Source: Alkalicaulis satelles
Lineage (GTDB): Bacteria; Pseudomonadota; Alphaproteobacteria; Caulobacterales; Maricaulaceae
Direction: 5' to 3'
DNA: 64,000 nt
Assembly (NCBI RefSeq): GCF_008630495.1
Contig: NZ_VWOJ01000005.1
Coordinates: forward strand, 161,962-225,961
A model generated the notes under the pieces. It was not told where the DNA came from. It worked only from the letters and a program-made list of their open reading frames with translations, and ran no database searches. The translations under genes and the position numbers were made by a program. Below are positions 1 to 8,804 of this stretch, piece after piece. The first letter of the stretch is position 1, and the number at the start of each line of letters is the position of its first letter.

Positions 1-3000
1 CCAAACTGGGGTCCTTGCGAGCATTTAGCCGCCCCAAAGCGGCCTCAAGCAAAGGCGCACTCTCATAGCGTGTGACGTCACCCAGGACTTTAAAGCGCCG
101 GGGCATGTCCAAGCGCAAGCTCGCCTCTCTCAGCGCTTTAAACGCGGATGCGCGATCTGACCGTTCAGCGAGATGCTGAACATCTGGCCCAAGCACACAG
201 GCTGAGCAGATTTTTTTCGCATCAGGGTCTCCGCATCGTCCCGTTTTCGAGCAATCGAGCAGCTCGGTAGCCAATCTTATGCGGTCTATTGGGTCATCGC
301 CTATTGACGACGCGAATCCAGCCCCGCCGACGGCATGATCATAAACCACCGCCGTATGCGTCGGGCGGCCCTGACGATCCCGCGTTTGCAGCGCGGCCAC
401 ACCCATCTCAGTAGGTTCGACGCCTAAACGGCGTGCATTTGCCTCACGCAAAGCGAGCGCTGTAGCCAAGGCAGCTTCACGGCTTTTCAAACCGGCCAAT
501 TGCAGCTCGAATACGCTGGTGCGGGTCTCTTCACCCAGGCTAAGGCGGCGCTGCATCTTGAAGCCGCCGGACGATCCTGGACAGACCTCCAAGGCCTCGC
601 CGCCTTTAGATCGGCGCAGGGGCCGGTGAGCGGACATGGATTTTGGCAAATCGCCGTCAGGGCTTGTCTCCGGCTCAGCGCGACCGCACTCCAGACAAAG
701 GGCGTAGCCATGCCCATGGGCACCAGGGTTGAACGTGAACACCAAACCCGCTGCATCCGTGCGAAGCCGGCCAAGTTCGGGATCAGGCAAGTCGCGCCAG
801 TCGGCGTTCAACGACCCGACCCAGGCGTCAGGCCGCGGCGAATACGGCGCTCCTTCGGGTTGATCGCTCGTCGCAACGGCGGTGTCGACGGTAAAGCCAG
901 CGGGTGCCAGGTAGCTAATGTCAACCGACCTCGCTTCGCCGCAATCTGGGTTCGGGCACCCTCGATCCTCGGACGCAGTAGATTGACTTCGCAAGCGTCC
1001 ACAGCCTCGGCACTGGCGCACAGTGCGAAGGCTTTGGGTTTCTTTAACTGGCTCATCGCCGTCTGGACGCTTCCAGTTCAGCGTGACGCCAGCGCTGCGC
1101 CTAACAATGCCATCAACCACCACCTCGGCGCCTGGGGCGTATTCGAAAATGGCCATGTTTCTTTGCCGGCTCGGCAATCCCCGCGCCCGCAGCCTCCGAT
1201 CCTCAAGGATCGGCCGGCCGCTCTCCTCCTGACGCTTTTTTTGCTGAGCGATCTCTTGTCCAGAATAGGGCCAGAAGGTCACCACGCCCGTCGGGAAGCC
1301 GTAGGCCGGGAAAAATCCCTGGCCGGACAAAGCAGACAGCAGATAGTCGCGTGAAAGCCGGTCGCGCTGAGCTGATCGCGCACGTTCCTCCGCCGACTGA
1401 TCCGTCAGCGCGCCGTCGAGCGCTTCCCATTCAATCTCCACCGCCTCCTTGATCGCAAGGACCCTATCGCGCGACGCCAATATAACATCGACGCCCGGCG
1501 CCAAGGGCGTACCGGCCAGCAGCGCGTCGAGATCGGCGTCCTGAGCTAATACGTCAGCGCGCGCCTCAAGCCATCCTGCAAAAGCGTCCACGGGTGCGCG
1601 CTCGACCTCAATATCGAGCGCGAAGAATGCACCCACCGTCATCTTATAGAGCTCTTTGCCCTCGTCGCGAAGAAAGCGGGCGAGCAGCCATGCGTTGACG
1701 TGGCGCTGAACGATCATCGCACTGTCTAATGACACCCGTGGCGCGACCTGTTTGCGCTCGAAATAGCTCATGGGGTCATTGACAACCTCGCGGTCCAGCG
1801 GTCGGTCCTTGCAAATGGTCAAACCCAAAGAAATCGACTGGCCGCCCCGGCCCGCTCGGCCCACGCGTTGCTTGTAGTTCGCGATGGATGGCGGAGCGTT
1901 CGTCAGAATAACGGCCTCCATTTGACCGATATCGACGCCCATCTCCATGGTGGTGGAGCAGCTTAAGACATTGATTTTTCCAGATTTAAATCCCGCCTCG
2001 TAGGCTTGGAGAATGGGTTGCTCGAGTTGTGCGGAGTGTTCAGCGGTACGAAAATAGCTGTCTAGGCGAGCGGCCCGGTCATTGCGCCCATCCCAGAGCC
2101 GTTGAGTGCGAAGCTCGCCAATGAGGGGGTCGCTTTCCAGCCAATCGATAATGTCTCCGCTCGGGACCCCGAAGCCGCTTTCATCTTTCAGGAGTGGAAA
2201 TGGGTGGAGCGGGAAGACTGCGCGCTGAGTTTCGGGGTGACGGCCTTGGCTGTCGCGATAGATTGATCGCCCTTTGAACGCAGCTTGCAGCGGAACACGG
2301 GTGATCGGGCAAATGTCTGCCTCCTGCACCGGGACAACGGCCAGCTTGGTCCAATCGAGACGGAATCCTCCATCACCGTCTTTCAGCACGCCTGAGCCCT
2401 TCACCGCCAGGAAAGCGGCGTCGAAAAGATCGGCCAGCTCCGCACGGCCCGCCTTATCTTCAGGGGATATCTTCAAAGCTTGGAATGCCAAACTTACAAT
2501 CGCGTTGGCGTCAGGCCGAGGTCCATAGGGGTTGGTCCAGACTTTCTGGCGTGCTTTGTCGTGAACGTCATTTTGACTTCTAACAACAAAGCGTCCGCCG
2601 CCTTTAATGTTGGCGAAAATCATCCATGCGCCATTGCGCACGGTAATCATCTGGTTCTGGCGCAAGAAGTGCGTGACAAGCAGCTCCAGCAATGCCTGCC
2701 AATCGGATTTGAGCAGGCCAAGTTGGCCCGCAACCACTGGCGGAGGCGCGTAATCGGGCAATTGCAGGCGGACAAAGCCGAGTGTCTCAGCGCTTGCAGC
2801 CCATTTCGGCCGTCTTGCAAGCTCCCGCAGCAATAAAAATTCGGCCAACTCGTCGGCAGTTTCAATGCGGCTTGTTCGAGGAGACCAGAGGGCTAGAAGC
2901 GCGCCTTGAACGTCGGAATGGCGCGCCAGATCCTGAACAAGTTCATAAATGGGTAGCGCACGAACGGCCCCGCCGCCCTCCTTCTGTTTGATTTGCTCGC

Positions 3001-5089
3001 GCACTGTTTTGATAACGCTCGCCAGTGCGGGGTTGCTTTCAATCAGTGCGAGCTGCGCCTTCAGCTCCGCCAGGCCGGCATCGTCTTTAGTAGCCGCCTT
3101 ACGGGCCGAATTTTGGACCGAGTGATAGAGCCAGGCGCGGACAAATTCGCGCTCGGCGCCGATCTGGAGCGCGGAGGCGTGCTTTGCCGTCCCCTGTCTG
3201 GCGTCGGTGAAGCTGATCAGTTTCCGGCCTCGCGCTGGCAAGCCGGTGGAGTCCGGCTCTGGGGTGAGCATAGGCAGCAGGGCTGGAACAAGCTGCCTGA
3301 GCAAATAAGGCGCACCGGCGCGGAGCGGCCTGACGGGGCCATAAGTCTCATGCTTTTCGGGTGCTGCGCCGCAGTGCGGGCAAAGGTTCGGATTATCATG
3401 GCGACGCAATTCAATGGAGCCGTCCATTGGAAAGTCGAGAATGCGACCGGTTCGAGGCTCCATTTGAAGCGCGACGCCATTCCGGTTCGAGGTCAGCAAG
3501 CAGCGCATTGAAGCCGTGTCGTGCTCTGGCTCCAGCGCGAGGGTGGCGTCACTAAGTGGCAAGTCATCATCCTCGACGTCCGGCGGCGATGCATGAAATT
3601 CAGGGTCGAGATCTTGAGCGAAGTCCGCACCAGGGTCTTCGGTTGGGCGACTGAGTCTGACGCCATCATCTGCTGCGCTCAGCGCGCCGTCACCGCAGGT
3701 TCGGCAACTGACCCATTCAAACATAACTGAGCGGCAGTGGGGGCAATGCTCATGCGCTTCAGTGTCCACGAACCCGTAGGGCCAATCGGCCATGGCTGGC
3801 GGCTTGCCTGAACATGCTGAATTGGGACAGACGTGAACGCCTGAGAGCACGTTATGGAACATATGCAGGCGTATCGGCAGTACCGCTTCAGATCGCGACT
3901 CTTCCGGATTTCGGCGGGCCTGCAGGGCATGCACAAGCAGGCTGACCGCTTCATCCTGTCCAGCTGCGGGGTCGCCGAGAATATCGCATGCCGCCTGGCG
4001 CCATTGCGACCAGGTTAGGGGCCGGTCGGCCCGCAGGCGTTCGCGCACTTTGCGCAGTGCAGCGTTGGCGAACAACGCCCGCGCCCGCTCTTCATCACTG
4101 CTGCGCTGAAGCTGCGAAAGCGAGAGCGGCGACGGCTCCAGCGGATCCTCCGGCAACACCGCCCTCTGGCCCAGAACCACATGCACTTGATCCAGCGGCG
4201 CTCCAGAGAGCTGAGAGAGGAAAGCGCCCAGCGGTGCGGGATCACCATCCCCAATGGTCGCGGAGGTCGCGACGTAGCGAAGCTCTTCGGGGCGCTTTCC
4301 GAACGCCGCAGCCACCCTGCGCAATAGCAGAGACAATTCGGCGGCCTGAGCCCCGATATAGCTGTGGGCCTCGTCGAGAACGATGTACTCCAGCGTGCCG
4401 TCAGATTGCTCGAGAATCGGCGCGTCTTCGCGGCGTACGAGCATGTATTCGAGCATGGTGATATTGGTGACCAAGACCGGCGGCGGCGTCGCGCGCAAGG
4501 TCTTGCGGTCAGCCACTTTGGCCGGATTCATCCGGGCTTCATCGGCTTTGATCTCGTTGGGGGTGGCCCCATTATAGAGACAGTAGCGGAGCGATCCGCC
4601 AAAGGGCTCGAACCAGGCTTTTAGGCGCTCCTCCTGGCTATTGATAAGGGCGTTCAGCGGATAAAGCATGATGGCGCGCACGCCGGTGAGGCGGCGCTCG
4701 CCGCTATTCGACAGCTCAACAAGCCGGTCTAGTAGCGGCGCCAGAAAGCACTCGGTTTTGCCTGATCCTGTGCCGCTGGAGACGATTACCGACCGCGGGT
4801 CGTCGGCACGCAAGTGCGACCAGGCTTCCACCTGATGGGCATAAGGCGGAAACATCTTCTCGCTCAGCGTGTCCACTGTGCGGGTTTGAAAGAGCTCGCG
4901 CACCCCATCCCAGCCCGCGTCCGCCGGCTTCCAGGGAAATGCACCCTCCAAGATCAATTCGCTGCCGCGCGCGTTTAGCCGTGCCAGCGCGGCCTGTTCT
5001 AGGCCTGGAGTGCGCAGCTTGGAGATTTCAAGCAAAGACCGGCTGGTCTCTCGGGGGATGCGCGAAAGCAGGGCTTGGATGTCGATCAT
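1..5089 (-). CDS. druE: DruE-like DUF1998 superfamily 2 helicase (Druantia type III), 3' end cut by window edge
   Basis: The minus-strand frame opens at ATG 5089, 3 nt after the stop of the upstream gene, behind a GGAAAG ribosome site. It stays open to base 1, giving at least 1696 residues. I translated several segments and all fall in one frame. Motifs seen: Walker A SSGTGSGKTECF near residue 110, DEAH at 239-242, TSATIG near 274, SFTDARQG near 629, a TTMEMGVDIG motif near 1045 and QRVGRAGR near 1074. Cysteine pairs that could bind zinc are C421/C426, C449/C452, C462/C465 and C570/C573. The visible C-terminus has HAVGGAGFASS followed by C1613, C1619, C1628 and C1631, the four-cysteine pattern of the DUF1998/MZB region. 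Druantia systems use such a helicase (DruE) and type III pairs it with DruH. The role in phage defence is inferred from family and partner gene. An unrelated Lhr-like or DISARM-type helicase is the alternative. Confidence 0.8.
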   Translation of the reverse strand, partial: MIDIQALLSRIPRETSRSLLEISKLRTPGLEQAALARLNARGSELILEGAFPWKPADAGWDGVRELFQTRTVDTLSEKMFPPYAHQVEAWSHLRADDPRSVIVSSGTGSGKTECFLAPLLDRLVELSNSGERRLTGVRAIMLYPLNALINSQEERLKAWFEPFGGSLRYCLYNGATPNEIKADEARMNPAKVADRKTLRATPPPVLVTNITMLEYMLVRREDAPILEQSDGTLEYIVLDEAHSYIGAQAAELSLLLRRVAAAFGKRPEELRYVATSATIGDGDPAPLGAFLSQLSGAPLDQVHVVLGQRAVLPEDPLEPSPLSLSQLQRSSDEERARALFANAALRKVRERLRADRPLTWSQWRQAACDILGDPAAGQDEAVSLLVHALQARRNPEESRSEAVLPIRLHMFHNVLSGVHVCPNSACSGKPPAMADWPYGFVDTEAHEHCPHCRSVMFEWVSCRTCGDGALSAADDGVRLSRPTEDPGADFAQDLDPEFHASPPDVEDDDLPLSDATLALEPEHDTASMRCLLTSNRNGVALQMEPRTGRILDFPMDGSIELRRHDNPNLCPHCGAAPEKHETYGPVRPLRAGAPYLLRQLVPALLPMLTPEPDSTGLPARGRKLISFTDARQGTAKHASALQIGAEREFVRAWLYHSVQNSARKAATKDDAGLAELKAQLALIESNPALASVIKTVREQIKQKEGGGAVRALPIYELVQDLARHSDVQGALLALWSPRTSRIETADELAEFLLLRELARRPKWAASAETLGFVRLQLPDYAPPPVVAGQLGLLKSDWQALLELLVTHFLRQNQMITVRNGAWMIFANIKGGGRFVVRSQNDVHDKARQKVWTNPYGPRPDANAIVSLAFQALKISPEDKAGRAELADLFDAAFLAVKGSGVLKDGDGGFRLDWTKLAVVPVQEADICPITRVPLQAAFKGRSIYRDSQGRHPETQRAVFPLHPFPLLKDESGFGVPSGDIIDWLESDPLIGELRTQRLWDGRNDRAARLDSYFRTAEHSAQLEQPILQAYEAGFKSGKINVLSCSTTMEMGVDIGQMEAVILTNAPPSIANYKQRVGRAGRGGQSISLGLTICKDRPLDREVVNDPMSYFERKQVAPRVSLDSAMIVQRHVNAWLLARFLRDEGKELYKMTVGAFFALDIEVERAPVDAFAGWLEARADVLAQDADLDALLAGTPLAPGVDVILASRDRVLAIKEAVEIEWEALDGALTDQSAEERARSAQRDRLSRDYLLSALSGQGFFPAYGFPTGVVTFWPYSGQEIAQQKKRQEESGRPILEDRRLRARGLPSRQRNMAIFEYAPGAEVVVDGIVRRSAGVTLNWKRPDGDEPVKETQSLRTVRQCRGCGRLRSQSTASEDRGCPNPDCGEARSVDISYLAPAGFTVDTAVATSDQPEGAPYSPRPDAWVGSLNADWRDLPDPELGRLRTDAAGLVFTFNPGAHGHGYALCLECGRAEPETSPDGDLPKSMSAHRPLRRSKGGEALEVCPGSSGGFKMQRRLSLGEETRTSVFELQLAGLKSREAALATALALREANARRLGVEPTEMGVAALQTRDRQGRPTHTAVVYDHAVGGAGFASSIGDDPIDRIRLATELLDCSKTGRCGDPDAKKICSACVLGPDVQHLAERSDRASAFKALREASLRLDMPRRFKVLGDVTRYESAPLLEAALGRLNARKDPSL

Positions 5090-5092
5090 GGA

Positions 5093-8000
5093 TCACTTTC
5101 CAGCAGAAAGATGGAGGTCAAGCATGGCGCGGGATACGCCGTGATCAAAGAAATCAGGGTCGTATAGTCGCGCCAACCGGAACTGGCTTGCCGCCTTTGG
5201 CCCAAACTCAGAGAGACCGAGCGCGATGCGCGCAGCGGCTCGAGGGGCCGCGAGAACGCAGTCAAATTGACACGCGAACCGACCCCGCAAATCACCAAGG
5301 ACGCCCGTATCCAGAGTCAATCTTGGCGGCGGGACGCCATCGACCCGCCGCTTAACCATCGCCTGAGCCAAATCCGAGTAGCTATATTCTCGAATCTCAC
5401 AAAGCGCCCGGCTGAACGGCGCTTCACGATCACGGCGCTCGGCCTCGTCCATGCCTGATTGCAGCATCACCGCATGGGCGGCTTGAGCTGCATGCAGCCG
5501 AAGGTCAGGCCTATGGCTAACCTGTGCCAAATGCTCAATGAGCGGGCTGGCCGCCATATATGGACTGTCGATTCCAGCTTTGAGAAGCTGCGTACGGGTA
5601 AATTCAAATTGCTCTGTGAAAGCAGTGACCCAAGTCTCTGCCTTGATAGTGGGCCAAACCAAAGCCAGCTCACTCTCCAGGTCGAAGACTGCGTCCAGAT
5701 CAGTGCGCCCGGTTGCTCCAGCAAGCATGTAAACCGCTAGCTGGGGCGTTTGGGCCAGCACGCCTAGGATATCAAAGCTAATCGGCGGAACCTGATATTT
5801 GCGCGCGGCGTTGACAGTAGCCAGGGCCAAGCGTGCGAACTCACGGCGATCTGTAGCCGTATCCCCGACAGCCATCAGTGCATTTCGACGGCCAGACGCC
5901 AGCAATGACGCCGCCTGAACCTTGTTGGCGGGGACGCTGCTTTCGCGGGCAGCAATAAACACTGGCCGCATACGGCTGTGGTTTGCGCCGCGGCCAGTCA
6001 GGACCCATGGCCCGGGGCCCGACCTATGGTGGGCTAACGCCTCAAACGAGATCGCGGTAGCCGCCTCCTCGAGGGTGAGCTGGCACCCGTTCTCAGGCGC
6101 CAGTAACGGGATGAAGATGAGGTGCTCAAAGCCTAAGGCGCGCAGATACGCGACCGTTTCATCTACCGGTCTTTCCCACGTGGATCGAGGCGGATCCAAG
6201 TCATAGCGGCGCACCGTGAGGGCGCGCCCGCCGCCTCGCCAGAGAATATCCACGCGGGCTTCGTGGTCGTTTGTTTGGCTCAAAAGAGCGCGAATATCGT
6301 CGCGATAGACCGTCAGGGGAGTGTCGCCCGTGACCTTTCGGACAAATCCTACACGGCTTCCATAACCGGCCAACTCAAACAATAAAAGGTCGCTGGACTG
6401 GCTCCACGCCGAATAGCGAAAAAGCGAGCTGGCACCGACCGTCTGCGCCCCTTTTATCGGCAGATCATTCTCCAGTATTGCTTTTGAGAGCGACGTATCC
6501 CTTAATTTTAGCCGAACCCGACGATCACCCCAGCTTAACCCAACCTCAAAGACTGCGCCTGGAGTGAGTTCGGCGAGATCAAGCTCCACGTTCGGTCCTT
6601 GGGCAATGGCTTTGACACCATCAGTTCGCGCTTTCACCAGCGCGCCTGCGAGGCCGGATAGGATAACGCGGCGCGCGCTGCTGCTTGGGGCAAAATCAAT
6701 TTGGAATTCGTCCGGAAGCAAAACTACATGCGCGGAGCCGATCAGCACGCCCTCCTTCGCTAGGCCGATTTCCACATCACCGAACGGCGCTTCATTGCGA
6801 TACAGTCTCCATTGTCCTCGCCCCTTCGGCCGCCATAGCAAATCGGCACGCGACGCTTCAACGAGGGCACCACGGTCACGACACAACACACGTGGCTGAC
6901 CGATGAACGCCGTCGGCTTGCACGCGGTCGTGTATCGGCCATCCAATAGTAGCGGGGCGCCCGAACTCTCGGCGCACCCTGTGCGCCATACACGTGTAAG
7001 GCCGTCACACTCAAGACGCGCTTCGCCTGAAAAACCAACGAGGACATATTTCTCATCGACCGGCTCTGGATTTTCGCGTTCTGATCCGGGCCGCCAATCG
7101 ATTTCGTCCAAACGTTTCCGATCAACTAACAGGAACAAGCGCTCACCAGGGTGATCGACTGAAGCATTTGAGACCATCCGTAACCGATCAGCGGAATCTC
7201 CGCCGCTGTAGGACGCGAAGACCAACACATCTTCCAGCTGGGGGGACGCCCCGCGCGGCGCGATCAATACGGGCGGGCGCTCGCCGACTTGGCATACCAG
7301 TGTGACATCGTCAGCTAGAGCCAGGTCAAATTGGCTCCGGCCGAGCGGGCGGACGGTCAGAGCTTCGCCTTCACTTGAAAAGCTGCGTTCAATCAGGGCG
7401 ATGGCGCGCGATGACGCCCGGCCTTTAGATGTGCGTAGGAAAAGCTGTGCGCGCGATGCGCCTTCCAACGCGTCCCGCAGCTCGGCGCTGATATCAAAGA
7501 GGTCGATTTCGCCTTCCAACCCGATCTCAAGGGCAGGCCTCCAGGCGCCGCCAGAGCGGTAGAGCACGCGCTCAGCGGAGAAGACGTCCTCTCCACGGGC
7601 GGATGTGCGCAGAGCGTCGGCGATGAGCGCGCGCAAGTCCTCCGCTTCGGCAGGCACTGGCAGTTCATCCAGCCAGCCGGGCCTGATGCGGGTCAGGCGA
7701 AGCACCGGATCTTCGCCTGACAGGCTGTCGCCGACCCCGACCAAGCGCTTGAATTCAAATATTTTTTCGACCAGCTCACAGACGACTTCGGAAATGACCT
7801 CGGAAAGCGTCTCGCTGTTGGCCCGGCGTTTGCGCTCCTGCTCGACAGCAATCTTGAGCGGGACCCCTTTGAACATCTGCACCACGCTGCCGCACACCCA
7901 CGCCCGAAGCCAGCTTGCGCGGCGCACTTCTGACAGCGGCAGGCCGCTCTCCCGGACCACAGCCCAGACGTTTCTCAATCCCTCAATATCTTTTGAACCG

Positions 8001-8359
8001 GGCCGCTTCCACCATCTGAGCCCTTTGAGGACGGCATCGCGCATCTCAGTGTAGCGAAGCGAATTGCGCCCGCCTGCCCCCCTGTCCTCGCGCTTGAATC
8101 CCAAGGCTGCTAAAGGCGGGTCCCAACTCCAGCCGCCGCCGTCGCGGTCACGGCGGAACCACTCCGCAAGCGCCATCACGAACAGCGCGCAGCCCTCAGG
8201 CTCGTCAAGCGCCCGCTTTCCGTCGCTCTCAAGCTTGGCGCAGGCGCGCTGATACTCCTGTGAAGTGAAACGGTACCGATATAAAGGACGTCCGTCCGGC
8301 CTTGCAATTCGATGACGAAAAAGCATCGCCTTCAAGGCTATCGAGTATCGATTATCCAA
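5093..8359 (-). CDS. druH: DruH-like / YjiT (STY4851) family protein, Druantia type III partner
   Basis: This 1088-residue protein is encoded immediately before the large helicase in the same direction, so the two form one operon. It contains no motif I recognise as catalytic. The N-terminus carries RIARPDGRPLYRYRFTSQEY, which I recall from the YjiT/STY4851 family that sits beside hsd genes in enterobacteria. Length, position and partner fit DruH of Druantia type III (DruH about 1100 residues plus DruE). This assignment comes from memory of the family and was not searched. The start used is TTG at 8359 behind a G-rich stretch. An ATG at 8326 would remove 11 residues and still leave the PDGRPLYRYR segment. 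No signal peptide or membrane segment is apparent, so it is probably cytoplasmic. Confidence 0.65.
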   Translation of the reverse strand: MDNRYSIALKAMLFRHRIARPDGRPLYRYRFTSQEYQRACAKLESDGKRALDEPEGCALFVMALAEWFRRDRDGGGWSWDPPLAALGFKREDRGAGGRNSLRYTEMRDAVLKGLRWWKRPGSKDIEGLRNVWAVVRESGLPLSEVRRASWLRAWVCGSVVQMFKGVPLKIAVEQERKRRANSETLSEVISEVVCELVEKIFEFKRLVGVGDSLSGEDPVLRLTRIRPGWLDELPVPAEAEDLRALIADALRTSARGEDVFSAERVLYRSGGAWRPALEIGLEGEIDLFDISAELRDALEGASRAQLFLRTSKGRASSRAIALIERSFSSEGEALTVRPLGRSQFDLALADDVTLVCQVGERPPVLIAPRGASPQLEDVLVFASYSGGDSADRLRMVSNASVDHPGERLFLLVDRKRLDEIDWRPGSERENPEPVDEKYVLVGFSGEARLECDGLTRVWRTGCAESSGAPLLLDGRYTTACKPTAFIGQPRVLCRDRGALVEASRADLLWRPKGRGQWRLYRNEAPFGDVEIGLAKEGVLIGSAHVVLLPDEFQIDFAPSSSARRVILSGLAGALVKARTDGVKAIAQGPNVELDLAELTPGAVFEVGLSWGDRRVRLKLRDTSLSKAILENDLPIKGAQTVGASSLFRYSAWSQSSDLLLFELAGYGSRVGFVRKVTGDTPLTVYRDDIRALLSQTNDHEARVDILWRGGGRALTVRRYDLDPPRSTWERPVDETVAYLRALGFEHLIFIPLLAPENGCQLTLEEAATAISFEALAHHRSGPGPWVLTGRGANHSRMRPVFIAARESSVPANKVQAASLLASGRRNALMAVGDTATDRREFARLALATVNAARKYQVPPISFDILGVLAQTPQLAVYMLAGATGRTDLDAVFDLESELALVWPTIKAETWVTAFTEQFEFTRTQLLKAGIDSPYMAASPLIEHLAQVSHRPDLRLHAAQAAHAVMLQSGMDEAERRDREAPFSRALCEIREYSYSDLAQAMVKRRVDGVPPPRLTLDTGVLGDLRGRFACQFDCVLAAPRAAARIALGLSEFGPKAASQFRLARLYDPDFFDHGVSRAMLDLHLSAGK

Positions 8360-8404
8360 TCAGCCCCCCACTTCCGACCAACTAACACAACCCCGCAATC
8401 CGAA

Positions 8405-8581
8405 TCATGAGTTATTATATGCAGTTCGTTTTTGTTTCTGGGTTGACGTTTTTGGCCAAGTCCGTCCCGCAAAGAGTGTGCGCAGTTCAATCGAAGCTGA
8501 TCCGCCCAGCGCCTGCAGCCCCTCAATGACCAGCGGCATCAGCTCGGAGAATTTCGGCAGATCGTTCGGCTTTCCTGTCAT
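8405..8581 (-). pseudogene. Remnant resembling the N-terminus of an Mrr-type restriction endonuclease
   Basis: A 58-codon minus-strand frame starts at ATG 8581. Its first 32 residues include LPKFSELMPLVIEGLQALGG followed by SASIE, which looks like the Mrr_N winged-helix start of methylation-dependent restriction enzymes. After that the sequence becomes unrelated and lysine/threonine-rich and stops at 8405, with no nuclease domain. It lies between the Druantia-like pair and hsdR. The best reading is a deletion junction that kept only the first part of an mrr-like gene. A small functional DNA-binding protein cannot be excluded. Confidence 0.4.
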
Positions 8582-8746
8582 CACTCAGCGTGTCCTCTCA
8601 ACGTCCTCGACCTTCCCGATCAAGCCCTGCACACGCTAGCGCGGGCGCCAGGCCCAACGCCAGAGCGTAAAGCGCCTGGAAAAGGCGCTAATGCGGAATG
8701 CGCATGCCACCCTCATCGGCGCTGCGGGACGCAATACGCACGGCGC

Positions 8747-8775
8747 TTGTACTCAGCCTGTAGCGAGCTTTAAAG
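8747..8775 (+). promoter_or_regulatory. Candidate sigma-70 promoter for hsdR
   Basis: TTGTAC at 8747-8752 and TTAAAG at 8770-8775 are separated by 17 nt and lie 30 nt before the hsdR start. The match is by eye, and no other promoter-like pair was seen between 8582 and 8804. Confidence 0.35.
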
Positions 8776-8804
8776 TTACATCCTGATCAATCCCGGGGGG
8801 TTAG

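Noticed and set aside
500..1354. A 284-codon plus-strand frame near the left edge
   Set aside because: The minus-strand helicase runs through here with DUF1998-type sequence, and the plus-strand product has no features of a real protein.
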